Counted from the first letter of the stretch, positions 1 to 7,055 are shown. The stretch: DNA of 10,304 nt from Acidobacteriota bacterium (GCA_003161195.1 PMOV01000078.1:30781-41084); one strand, 5' to 3'. A program made the numbers and translations. The notes: generated by a model not told the origin, from the letters alone.

Positions 1-207
1 CGGCTGGGCTGGTTCGTGACGTATGCGGATGAGATTCATCCGAAGATTGCGCTGGCCGTTTTGCTGCGCGGCAATACGCGCCGGGTGAAGGGTCCGACGG
101 CGGCGGAAGTGGCCGGGCGGATTTATCGGCGGCTGCGCGAAGAGAATTATTTTTCGAAGGCTGCACCCATGCTCGCTACAACGGTCGGAGCCGCCATCAG
201 CCAATAG
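1..207 (+). CDS. C-terminal fragment of a penicillin-binding protein transpeptidase (5' end outside window)
   Basis: The reading frame is open from base 1 and ends at TAG 205-207, giving about 68 residues. The sequence begins RLGWFVTYADEIHPKIALAV and continues with a GPTAAEVAGRIYRRL-type segment. This matches the last strand and helix of the penicillin-binding transpeptidase domain, where a WFVGYAP...IAVAVLVE strand is followed by a G..AAPIAG.IY helix. Proteins of this family cross-link peptidoglycan in the periplasm. The catalytic SxxK, SxN and KTG motifs would lie upstream and are not visible, so the class of PBP (mono- or bifunctional, or a PbpA/MrdA type) cannot be decided. The gene converges on the TonB-family gene with only 8 bases between the stop codons, leaving no room for a separate terminator. 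Confidence 0.72.
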   Translation, partial: RLGWFVTYADEIHPKIALAVLLRGNTRRVKGPTAAEVAGRIYRRLREENYFSKAAPMLATTVGAAISQ

Positions 208-215
208 GTTCCATT

Positions 216-1154
216 CTACTTTCGCAGCTGGAAAATCACATCAATCGTGGTGGTCACTTCGGCAGCTTGGCCATTGATTATCGTCGGGGAGTAGCGCCAC
301 TTTTTTACCGCCATTAGTGAAGCCTGGGCCAAGGAGCAGTAGCCCGTTTCTACGAGCAACTCCTCGACACTTCCGTCTTTTCCGATAAGCGCGTGCAGAT
401 GCACCTTACCCTCTAGTCTTTCACCCCTGGCAGTGTCGGGATAGTCGGGCTGCACGCGGTTCAGCAGTCTTGCGGCCGCCACATTTCCGCCCAACAGGAC
501 CCGTGAACCGGCGTTCTCGTCGTTATTCGGGACATCGGCATATTTTGTGACGCCTCCGTGGGTTTGAAAGTAGTTCCACGGTTTCGGTTTGCCCACAAGG
601 CGAAATGCTCCGCTCTCGTAGACAATAGGCCAAAGCCGGAAATAGCGGGTGCCGTTGGAAAAGCGCAAATCGTAAAAGGGCGTTGAGGTCTTGCGTGCCT
701 GTAAGAGTCCGAAGGTATCTTCGCCGTCATTGTCGCTGCAATTTGCAGTCTCAAAGCGCCTGGCGGCGACGCTGCTGTTGCCGGCCTGCATAGTTTTTTT
801 GACGAAATTCAGTAAGCCTTGCGGCATTTGCGCTCTTTCGGCTTGATAGGCGGCGATTTCCTCCGCCCCGGAATAATTCCCGAATGTTGTGTGATACCAG
901 GCGGCCGGATCGTCGAGGACTATCGACTTGGCTAAGGCCAGCGCTTTTTCCGGTTCGCCTTTTCGCAGAGCGCTCTCGATGTCTTTCCCGAGGTGCTCCA
1001 GGCCGCCGGTGTTATCGGGATAGCTTGGTACCGTTATAGCCGAAGTAGCGCTGCTCGACGGCGCTGCAGCGGTTTGCGCGACCATGGGCGAGGAGAACGG
1101 CAAAACGAACAGGCTAAGCAAGCTCGGTAGAAGCATTGGACCGGGAGTTTTCAT
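216..1154 (-). CDS. Secreted TonB C-terminal-domain protein
   Basis: The product is 312 residues if it starts at the ATG at 1154. The frame stays open up to 1319, but the 1154 start gives a clean signal peptide (MKTPGP, then a hydrophobic LLPSLLSLFVLPF, then processing near residues 26-28), while the longer form places unrelated polar sequence ahead of it. An ATG at 1136 is also possible. No good Shine-Dalgarno is visible for either. Residues 30-225 match no family I can name. Residues about 230-312 form a TonB C-terminal domain: RVQPDYPDTARGERLEGKV, a GKDGSVEELLVETG core, and the AVKKWRYSP motif. Unlike true TonB energy transducers it has no obvious cytoplasmic anchor plus proline-rich spacer, so it is more likely a periplasmic or exported TonB-like protein, a type common in acidobacteria. 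The gene is divergent from the GAF-SpoIIE gene and has a LexA-type box upstream. Confidence 0.8.
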   Translation of the reverse strand: MKTPGPMLLPSLLSLFVLPFSSPMVAQTAAAPSSSATSAITVPSYPDNTGGLEHLGKDIESALRKGEPEKALALAKSIVLDDPAAWYHTTFGNYSGAEEIAAYQAERAQMPQGLLNFVKKTMQAGNSSVAARRFETANCSDNDGEDTFGLLQARKTSTPFYDLRFSNGTRYFRLWPIVYESGAFRLVGKPKPWNYFQTHGGVTKYADVPNNDENAGSRVLLGGNVAAARLLNRVQPDYPDTARGERLEGKVHLHALIGKDGSVEELLVETGYCSLAQASLMAVKKWRYSPTIINGQAAEVTTTIDVIFQLRK

Positions 1155-1191
1155 CGTTTGGTGAAAAAGAAGGGGCGGCCTTTCGCGATGT

Positions 1192-1206
1192 GAACAACAG
1201 GCGAAA
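1192..1206 (-). promoter_or_regulatory. Candidate LexA (SOS) box upstream of the TonB-family gene
   Basis: Read on the minus strand this is TTTC-GCCTGTT-GTTC. The inner 14 bases TTCGCCTGTTGTTC are identical to the box in the lexA promoter (7757-7770), including the N7 spacer. A -10-like TATGAT (minus strand, 1206-1211) directly abuts the box, so a bound repressor would block that promoter. The ATG at 1154 is 37 bases downstream. No convincing -35 is seen. A chance 14-mer match inside a 10-kb window is very unlikely, and the position in an intergenic region just upstream of a start supports function. It could also act on the divergent gene at 1341, but it is farther from that start. Confidence 0.6.
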
Positions 1207-1249
1207 TCATAACACTCGAGGTAAGGACTGCAGAACCGGCTCACAAGCT

Positions 1250-1279
1250 TTGCCAGACTGAAAGTCTCTGGAATGTAGT
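1250..1279 (+). promoter_or_regulatory. Possible sigma-70-type promoter for the GAF-SpoIIE gene
   Basis: A TTGCCA (1250-1255) and TGTAGT (1274-1279) pair is separated by 18 bases, upstream of the ATG at 1341. The spacer holds a small inverted repeat, AGACT-GAA-AGTCT (1255-1267), which could be an operator or chance. The match is moderate; nothing else in 1212-1340 looks better. Confidence 0.25.
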
Positions 1280-1340
1280 CTGTTACTTCTTGGTTTTTAC
1301 CGCATCCAATCGCTAACACTGCGTCTAGCGCCCCCGGCCC

Positions 1341-2714
1341 ATGGATGATTCCCGCAAACGCGAACTATTTGGTCCTCTTGGGGATGTGGATCCTCTTCCG
1401 CCCAGTTTGCTCGCCAAGACTCCGTCACACGAACATGTCAAAACACTGGCGCTGCTGCAGGACATCAGCCGGGATTTTTCGCCGCTGACCAGCCTGGACG
1501 ATTTGCTGCGCGCCATCGCGGAGCGCATCAAGCGCGCGGTGAACTACGACGTGTTCAGCGTGATGTTGTGGAGCGAGGAGCGGCAATTGCTGCAGACGAT
1601 TTTTGCGATGCGCTATGAGGAGTCGATCCCGGCGCGGCTTAGTTTGGGATTGCACGAGGGGCTTACGGGTTCGGCGGCGGCCTTGCGCACACCGTTGCGG
1701 GTGAACGACGTACTGAGTGATTCGCGATATATCCGCTCGGCCGCGGGAGTGGAGGTGCGCTCGGAGCTGGTGGTGCCGCTGCTGCGGCAGGACCGGCTGA
1801 TTGGCGTGCTGGATTTCGAGAGCGCCGCAACGCACGCTTTTTCCGCGGAGCATGAACGCATGCTGGCGACGCTGGCGCCGTTTCTGGCGGTGGCGCTGGA
1901 GAATACGCGGCTCTACGAAGAGGCGCGCACGAGCCAGTTGCGGCTGCAAAACGACTTGGATACCGCGCGGGAGATTCAACTGCAGTTGCTGCCGACCGGG
2001 GCGCGGGAAATTCCGGGGCTGGACCTGGCGGCGGCGTATCTGCCGGCGCGCGACTTGGGCGGAGATTTTTACGATTTTCTGCCCTATGGAGAGGGAAAGC
2101 TGGCGGTGGGACTCGGGGATGTGTCCGGCAAAGGTACGGCCGCGGCGCTGTATGGTTCGCTGGCGATTGGGATGCTGCGCGAGCATGTGGTAACGCACCT
2201 GTGTCCCCCGGCGGAGATGCTGGCGACGTTGAACGATCGATTGCAGGGCGGGCGGCTGGAGGCACGATTTATCGCGATGCTGTTCGCGGTGTACGACGCG
2301 CCAACACGGAAGCTGACGATGGCCAACGCGGGGTGCCCGTATCCGCTGGTGTTGCGCGGGGGCGAGGTGCGGGAGCTGCATCTGGAGGGGATTCCGTTGG
2401 GACTTTTTGCCGGCACGGAGTACGACCAGGAGACTTACGAACTGCAGCAGGGAGACGTGGTGGTGTTCGCCTCGGACGGGATTCTGGAGTCTGACAACGC
2501 GCGTGGAGAAGAGTTTGGTGCGGAGCGGCTGGCGGAAGTGCTCGCAGCGGCACGGGCGGAGGAAACGGCGCGCGAGATTACCGCGCGGATTATCGCGGCG
2601 ACGGATGCGCACAGCGGGCCAGGATGGGCGCCGCATGACGACCGGACGCTGGTGGTGTTGCGAGTGAATGACGAGCCGGCGGCGGATTACACACGGCTGC
2701 CGATTATTTATTAG
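1341..2714 (+). CDS. GAF domain - SpoIIE (PP2C-type) serine phosphatase, RsbU-like
   Basis: 457 residues. Residues about 40-190 form a GAF sensor domain (ISRDFSPLTSLDDLLRAIAE at its start, VPLLRQDRLIGVLDFES near its end). A short coiled linker with the typical DTAREIQLQLLP motif (207-218) leads into a SpoIIE/PP2C-type phosphatase (about 220-442). Metal-binding motifs are intact: GGDFYDF (240-246), GDVSGKG (259-265), ASDGILE (377-383) and DDRTLVVL (433-440). The family removes phosphate from the serine of STAS-domain anti-sigma-factor antagonists, releasing a sigma factor from its anti-sigma kinase. There are no membrane segments, so it is cytosolic, and the GAF domain presumably senses a small ligand or partner. 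A STAS protein that could be its substrate is encoded at 6180-7055, but no RsbW-type kinase is in view. The start lacks a clear Shine-Dalgarno, and the first about 30 residues are low in conserved features. Confidence 0.9.
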   Translation: MDDSRKRELFGPLGDVDPLPPSLLAKTPSHEHVKTLALLQDISRDFSPLTSLDDLLRAIAERIKRAVNYDVFSVMLWSEERQLLQTIFAMRYEESIPARLSLGLHEGLTGSAAALRTPLRVNDVLSDSRYIRSAAGVEVRSELVVPLLRQDRLIGVLDFESAATHAFSAEHERMLATLAPFLAVALENTRLYEEARTSQLRLQNDLDTAREIQLQLLPTGAREIPGLDLAAAYLPARDLGGDFYDFLPYGEGKLAVGLGDVSGKGTAAALYGSLAIGMLREHVVTHLCPPAEMLATLNDRLQGGRLEARFIAMLFAVYDAPTRKLTMANAGCPYPLVLRGGEVRELHLEGIPLGLFAGTEYDQETYELQQGDVVVFASDGILESDNARGEEFGAERLAEVLAAARAEETAREITARIIAATDAHSGPGWAPHDDRTLVVLRVNDEPAADYTRLPIIY

Positions 2715-2752
2715 GCGTTGCTGAGTAGGTTGCAGTGGAGCCTGGGCAGGAC

Positions 2753-2855
2753 AAAGCTCACAGGCTGAACAGGTTGCGGGAAAACTTACAAAAGGCGACC
2801 GCCTCAGAAGGCGGCCGCTACAAGAGAAAAGCTCACAGGCTGAAGCCTGTGCTAC
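2753..2855. repeat. REP-like hairpin cluster between convergent genes
   Basis: This 175-base convergent gap contains three related pieces. A 17-base direct repeat AAAGCTCACAGGCTGAA occurs at 2753-2769 and 2828-2844. An imperfect 9-bp hairpin (arms 2795-2803 and 2810-2818, loop TCAGAA, one mismatch) is followed by GCTACAAGAG. A perfect 7-bp hairpin CACAGGC-TGAA-GCCTGTG (2834-2851) is followed by CTACAAAAG. The 11-mer GCCTGTGCTAC (2845-2855) recurs at 4032-4042. The shared stem and tail show these are copies of one dispersed palindromic repeat. Sitting after both stops (2714 and 2890), the hairpins may also help end transcription from either side, though there is no long T-run. Confidence 0.7.
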
Positions 2856-2889
2856 AAAAGACTCGAGTTTGCGCAGGGACCAAAGGTGC

Positions 2890-3915
2890 CTATTGCACTT
2901 GCCAGGTGTCGCCAGCGCGGAGGAGTTTGGTTAGGTCGCCGGGGCCGCGTTTGGCGATTACTTCTTGCACTTGCGCGTTTAAGACTTCTTCCCAGCGCGG
3001 TTGGTCATTCCAGTTGCGGAGCACGCCGATGGGAGTCGGGAAGCCTTCGCGCTTTTCCATTTGCGCGAGCGCGAAAGCGTAGGCGGGGTTGGAATGGTGC
3101 ATGTCGTGAACGAGCAGGTCGTTTTCCGTGGTGCCATTGCCGAGCTGCACGACTTCCAGTTCCATGCCGATCATGCGAATGCCTTTGTCGCGATTTTTGC
3201 CGAAGACCATGGGCTTGCCGTGCTCGAGGTGAATGACGTGTTCGCTGCGCGCCTCGCGTTCGGTGAGGGAAAACCACGCGCCGTCATTGAAGATATTGCA
3301 GTTTTGCAGGATTTCGATGAAGGCGGAGCCGCGATGCGAGGCGGCGGCTTTGAGCGTGTCCTTGAGGTGCTGTTGGAAGACGTCGACGCTGCGGGCTACG
3401 AAGGTGGCTTCCGCGCCGATGGCCAGGGCTAAGGGATTGAAGGGGCGATCCACCGAGCCGAAGGGCGTGGATTTGGTTTTCTTGTTTACTTCGGATGTGG
3501 GGGAATACTGGCCTTTGGTCAGGCCGTAAATTTTATTGTTAAAGAGCAAAACTTTCAGCCCGACGTTGCGGCGGAGCATGTGGATGGTGTGATTGCCGCC
3601 GATGCTGAGGGCGTCGCCGTCGCCTGTGGCGACCCACACTTCGAGGTCCGGGCGGATGGCTTTGATGCCGGTGGCTACGGCGGGGGCGCGTCCGTGGATG
3701 GTGTGGAAGCCGAAGGTGTTCATGTAATAGGGGAAGCGGCTGGAGCAGCCGATGCCGCTCACGACTACGAAATTTTCGCGCTTGATGCCAAGTTCGGGGA
3801 AGACGGACTGCACGGCGGAGAGGATGGCGTAGTCACCGCAACCGGGGCACCAGCGGACTTCTTGATCGGTTTGGAAGTCTTTTTTTGTCAGGACGGGGAG
3901 TGCGGTGGTGGTCAT
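2890..3915 (-). CDS. korB: 2-oxoacid:ferredoxin oxidoreductase beta subunit (2-oxoglutarate type)
   Basis: 341 residues. This subunit binds thiamine diphosphate and a [4Fe-4S] cluster and, with KorA, oxidatively decarboxylates a 2-oxoacid (most likely 2-oxoglutarate to succinyl-CoA) while reducing ferredoxin. The CPGCGDY motif lies at 23-29 and GIGCSSRFPYY at 54-64. The TPP motif runs from GDGDALSIGGNH (98-109) to NN at 126-127, and GLTKGQYSPT follows at 131-140. Four cysteines, Cys23, Cys26, Cys57 and Cys206, have the spacing expected of cluster ligands in two-subunit archaeal/bacterial OFORs. The start ATG at 3915 has GAGGACT upstream, but with a long 11-14-base gap and a run of eight A. 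It lies 127 bases downstream of korA on the same strand, so co-transcription is likely. Confidence 0.93.
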   Translation of the reverse strand: MTTTALPVLTKKDFQTDQEVRWCPGCGDYAILSAVQSVFPELGIKRENFVVVSGIGCSSRFPYYMNTFGFHTIHGRAPAVATGIKAIRPDLEVWVATGDGDALSIGGNHTIHMLRRNVGLKVLLFNNKIYGLTKGQYSPTSEVNKKTKSTPFGSVDRPFNPLALAIGAEATFVARSVDVFQQHLKDTLKAAASHRGSAFIEILQNCNIFNDGAWFSLTEREARSEHVIHLEHGKPMVFGKNRDKGIRMIGMELEVVQLGNGTTENDLLVHDMHHSNPAYAFALAQMEKREGFPTPIGVLRNWNDQPRWEEVLNAQVQEVIAKRGPGDLTKLLRAGDTWQVQ

Positions 3916-4017
3916 TTTTTTTTGCTAGTCCTCTTTGACTACTTACGTTATGCGGCGGCTTTGCTCTCGTGTCTTTTGCTTCCTTTTACTCGATATATCT
4001 TGCTGCCGCTTGACGCT

Positions 4018-4042
4018 GCACAGGCAGGAGTGCCTGTGCTAC
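4018..4042. repeat. REP-like hairpin in the korA-korB spacer
   Basis: Perfect 9-bp stem GCACAGGCA (4018-4026) and TGCCTGTGC (4031-4039) with loop GGAG, followed by TAC. It shares CACAGGC and GCCTGTGCTAC with the repeat at 2834-2855. Its tail abuts the korA stop codon (TAA, minus strand 4043-4045). In the korA-korB transcript it would form a stable hairpin between the two genes and could affect mRNA processing or the KorA:KorB ratio. Confidence 0.7.
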
Positions 4043-5902
4043 TTAAAGGCCTAGAACCTCTTCGATCTTTTGTTCTAGTTCGGATTGCTTGAAGGGACGG
4101 CCTTGGATTTTGTTTAAACCTTCGGCATCGATTAGATATTTGGCGCGTAAGAGCCAGAGGAGCTGGCCCATGTTTAATTCGGGGACTAACACCTTTTTAT
4201 AGCGCTTGAAAATTTGCGCGAGATTCGCGGGCAGCGGATTGAGGTGGCGCAGGTGGACGTGGCCGATGCGGCGGCCTTGGGCGCGCTGCGCTTTTACTGC
4301 GGCGGTGATAGAACCGTGCGTGGAGCCCCAAGCTACAATGAGCAGATCGCCTTCTTGATCGCCTGCGGAGACGGCGTCAGGAATGTCTTGCACGATGCCG
4401 GCTACTTTGGCCGCGCGGATGCGCACCATGTTTTCGTGATTCAGAGGCTCGTAGTTGATGTTGCCGGTGACGTCCTGTTTTTCGAGGCCGCCGATGCGAT
4501 GTTCGAGGCCGGGGGTGCCCGGGATGGCCCACGGACGAGCCAGCGTGTCGGGGTTTCGCTTGTACGGTTTAAACCCTTCAGGATTTGTTGCGAAGCGCAC
4601 CGGGATTTCCGGGATGTCGTTGACGTCGGGGACGCGCCACGGTTCGGCGCCATTCGCCAGGTAGCCATCGGAAAGAAGAATGACCGGGACCATGTATTTC
4701 ACCGCGATGCGGCAGGCTTCGAGGGCGGCCCAGAAGCAGTCGCCGGGCGTGGCGGCGGCGATGATGGGGATGGGAGCTTCGGAGTTGCGACCGAACATGG
4801 CTTGGAGGAGGTCGGCTTGTTCGGTTTTGGTGGGGAGGCCGGTGGAAGGCCCGCCGCGCTGGACGTTTACGATGACCAATGGGATTTCGATGGCGACGGC
4901 TAGACCGAGCGCCTCCGATTTCAGGGCCATGCCGGGGCCGGAGGTAGTGGTTAGCGCCAACGCGCCGGCGTAGGCGGCTCCGATGGAACTGGTGATGGCG
5001 GCGATTTCGTCTTCGGCCTGGAAGGTCATGACGCCGAAGTCTTTGTATTGGCTGAGTTCGTGGAGAATGTCGCTGGCCGGCGTGATGGGATAGCTGCCTT
5101 GGAAGAGCTTGAGGCCCGATTTTTGCGAGGCGGTGACGAAACCGAGGGCCAGGGCCTGATTGCCGCTGAGATTACGGTAGAGGCCGGGCGTCAGGTGCGC
5201 TGGAGGGATTTCGTAGCTGATCTGGAAAGCTTCGGTGGCTTCGCAGTAGGAATAGCCGGCCTTCATGGCGAGTTGATTGGCTTCGACGAGCAACGGCTTT
5301 TTGCTGAACTTGTCGTGGATCCAGCGCTCCGTGGAGTCCATGGAGCGGTTGTAGAGCCAGTAGCACATGCCGAGGGCGAAGAAATTCTTGCAGCGGTCCA
5401 TGGACTTGGCGTCGAGGCCGAGGTGTTCAAGGGCGCGGCGGGTGAGGCGTTCGAGTTCGACCGGGAAGAGGCGGAACTTGTCGAGGGAATGATCTTCGAG
5501 CGGGTTAACCGTCATTTGCGCTTTGCGGAGGTCGTTTTCGGTGAAGCTGTCGGAATTGACGATGAGAATGCCGTTGGCTTTGAGGTCCGGGAGATTGACG
5601 CGCAGGGCGGCGGGATTCATGGCGATCAGGACGTCGATGGCGTCGCCGGGTGTGTTGATGTCGTCGGAAGAGAAATGGAGCTGGAAGCCACTGACGCCGG
5701 GGAGCGTGCCTGCGGGGGCGCGGATTTCGGCGGGATAGTCTGGGAAGGTGGCGATGTCGTTGCCGTAGAGAGCGACGGTATTGGTGAATTGGCTGCCGGT
5801 GATCTGCATGCCGTCGCCGGAATCGCCGGCGAAGCGGATGACCGCGCGGTCGATGACCTCGCGGCGGGTTTTTGGCAGCGGTATATCGGTTACAGTCGAC
5901 AT
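4043..5902 (-). CDS. korA: 2-oxoacid:ferredoxin oxidoreductase, fused gamma-alpha subunit (2-oxoglutarate type)
   Basis: 619 residues, typical of KorA proteins in which the gamma domain is fused ahead of the alpha domain. The gamma domain (about 18-205) carries FAGDSGDGMQITG (24-36), and PAEIRAPAGTLPGVSGFQ lies at 57-74. The alpha domain (about 240-460) has YPITPAS (271-277), QAEDEI (295-300), TSGPG (320-324) and RGGPSTGLPTKTEQADL (349-365). The C-terminal part (about 515-600) includes HLNPLP (553-558) and PELNMGQL (574-581). The YPITPAS loop is characteristic of the 2-oxoacid site of this family. Substrate is inferred as 2-oxoglutarate from two-subunit architecture and overall similarity to KorAB; a broader 2-oxoacid specificity is possible. 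The ATG at 5902 is preceded by GAGGACT about 11 bases upstream, the same heptamer seen before korB. It is cytosolic and is the first gene of the korA-korB pair. Confidence 0.93.
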   Translation of the reverse strand: MSTVTDIPLPKTRREVIDRAVIRFAGDSGDGMQITGSQFTNTVALYGNDIATFPDYPAEIRAPAGTLPGVSGFQLHFSSDDINTPGDAIDVLIAMNPAALRVNLPDLKANGILIVNSDSFTENDLRKAQMTVNPLEDHSLDKFRLFPVELERLTRRALEHLGLDAKSMDRCKNFFALGMCYWLYNRSMDSTERWIHDKFSKKPLLVEANQLAMKAGYSYCEATEAFQISYEIPPAHLTPGLYRNLSGNQALALGFVTASQKSGLKLFQGSYPITPASDILHELSQYKDFGVMTFQAEDEIAAITSSIGAAYAGALALTTTSGPGMALKSEALGLAVAIEIPLVIVNVQRGGPSTGLPTKTEQADLLQAMFGRNSEAPIPIIAAATPGDCFWAALEACRIAVKYMVPVILLSDGYLANGAEPWRVPDVNDIPEIPVRFATNPEGFKPYKRNPDTLARPWAIPGTPGLEHRIGGLEKQDVTGNINYEPLNHENMVRIRAAKVAGIVQDIPDAVSAGDQEGDLLIVAWGSTHGSITAAVKAQRAQGRRIGHVHLRHLNPLPANLAQIFKRYKKVLVPELNMGQLLWLLRAKYLIDAEGLNKIQGRPFKQSELEQKIEEVLGL

Positions 5903-5940
5903 ATTTACCCAAGTCCTCGTTCAGGCCGCGCAAGGGTACG

Positions 5941-5957
5941 GCGGGAAAACCTCCCGC
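5941..5957. promoter_or_regulatory. Hairpin in the korA 5' leader
   Basis: Perfect 6-bp stem GCGGGA (5941-5946) and TCCCGC (5952-5957) with a 5-base loop, centred about 45-55 bases upstream of the korA start. On the minus strand it reads GCGGGAGGTTTTCCCGC. It could be an mRNA leader structure or another small intergenic palindrome. I see no riboswitch-like consensus. Confidence 0.35.
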
Positions 5958-6046
5958 GGTGGCAACTGGGCGCGACCATCGTGTTTGGAAACTGTGCAGT
6001 GCGGCGGCCATACAGGACAATGCAGGAGCGTACCGCACAAAACCTA

Positions 6047-6103
6047 ATCTAAAGAATACCATACCGCCGATTCGGCGGATGGACGCATCACGCTTCTTTA
6101 GAT
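6047..6103. repeat. Nested inverted repeats between the STAS-protein gene and korA
   Basis: An outer inverted repeat ATCTAAAGAA (6047-6056) and TTCTTTAGAT (6094-6103) encloses an inner perfect hairpin CCGCCG-ATT-CGGCGG (6064-6078). It lies 77-133 bases past the stop of the STAS-protein gene and well upstream of korA, both on the minus strand. It may be a terminator for the former, a regulator site for korA or a small palindromic repeat. No T-run follows immediately on the minus strand. Confidence 0.5.
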
Positions 6104-6179
6104 GATTCTGCGGGCAACGGTGCCACCTGAAAACGCTCGCTAGGCATTCACCTGCCAAGCGTCGCGACAATTGCGTGGG

Positions 6180-7055
6180 TTAGCTTCCAGAAGCGCTGGC
6201 ACCGGTGAAGGTGAAAGAGCGGACGGCGGTGGCTTCGTCGCGGTCGATGGTAAATACCTTATTGAGCGAGGTAGCGATCAGCAGGTCATTCACCATGGGA
6301 CTGAGTTCCGCGAGCCTTAGTTCGCCGCCGTGTTTGCGGATGGCCATGTGACTGCGCACCAGTTCGCCGATTCCGGAACTGTCGATGAAATTCACCTCTT
6401 TGAGATTCAAGACCACCTTTGTGCCGCCCTCGGCGAGCAATGCGGAGATGGCTTCGCGCAACAAGGTATTGCCAGCGCCAAAGGCGATTTTTCCGCGCAG
6501 GTTGAGCACCGTGACGCCGCCAACGTCGCGAGAGCTTACTTGCGGCTTGGAGGCTGTGGCAGGCTGAATGCCCAGTCCCAAGCGGTCGAGCACTGCGGAG
6601 GCGGAGCCGAGCACTTCGTGAAACTCGCTCTGCACCAGAACGACGGAGCGGCCGCTCTTCAGTACCTCCAGCAGGTGTTCCGCCTCCCCCGCGGCTTTAT
6701 CGGTGCTGGTGGGGCTCGGCTTGGCGGGGTCGTGGGAAATCTGCTCGCCGAGTGCGCTGCCCGCTCGGGAGCCGAGAAAGCCCAACAGCGCGGCGCCGCC
6801 TACGCCCAGAGCGAAGACCTGCCCGAAACCTGGGATGAGCGCCAGGGCCGCACCGACGCAGCCTGCGGTCACACCTACCGCTCCGCCCATAAAACCGCCG
6901 ACGTATTGGCCGAGATCTTTTCCGAAGCTCATGGCTTCGCTTTCCGAGCGGGTGAGGAAAATGATGGATTCCTGCGGGACGTGCTGCTCGACGAGTGTTT
7001 TTACGGCCTGTTCCGCGCGTTCGCGCGAATCGAAAATGCCAATGGCGGTTTCCAT
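6180..7055 (-). CDS. Stress-protein-like (YflT/GsiB-17M-type) domain fused to a STAS anti-sigma-factor antagonist domain
   Basis: 291 residues from the ATG at 7055, which has a strong GGAGG 7 bases upstream; the frame extends to 7184 but only by non-conserved sequence. Residues 1-40 (METAIGIFDSRERAEQAVKT, then a VPQESIIFLTRS segment) resemble the general stress protein 17M/YflT N-terminal domain. Residues 50-105 are a glycine-rich hydrophobic hairpin with an ALIPGFGQVFALG core, as in proteins of that type, and 122-163 complete that module (LKSGRSVVLVQSEFHEVL). Residues about 175-285 are a STAS domain with LRGKIAFGAGNTLLR, VVLNLKEVNFIDSSGIGEL (214-232) and a C-terminal helix. The DSSGIGEL serine is the expected phosphorylation site in anti-sigma-factor antagonists. 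It may therefore be a substrate of an RsbW-type kinase and of a SpoIIE phosphatase such as that at 1341-2714. The glycine-rich part could insert into or lie on the membrane. Confidence 0.8.
   Translation of the reverse strand: METAIGIFDSRERAEQAVKTLVEQHVPQESIIFLTRSESEAMSFGKDLGQYVGGFMGGAVGVTAGCVGAALALIPGFGQVFALGVGGAALLGFLGSRAGSALGEQISHDPAKPSPTSTDKAAGEAEHLLEVLKSGRSVVLVQSEFHEVLGSASAVLDRLGLGIQPATASKPQVSSRDVGGVTVLNLRGKIAFGAGNTLLREAISALLAEGGTKVVLNLKEVNFIDSSGIGELVRSHMAIRKHGGELRLAELSPMVNDLLIATSLNKVFTIDRDEATAVRSFTFTGASASGS

Noticed and set aside
1425..2636. Minus-strand ORF (403 codons) opposite the GAF-SpoIIE gene
   Set aside because: It is an Arg/Gln/His-rich antisense frame without domains, while the plus strand has every phosphatase motif.
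5048..6052. Long plus-strand ORF (334 codons) opposite korA
   Set aside because: It lies entirely antisense to the strongly conserved korA reading frame. Its composition (repeated Glu, Val, Gly, Asp) is that of a GC-rich shadow frame, and it has no recognisable motif.
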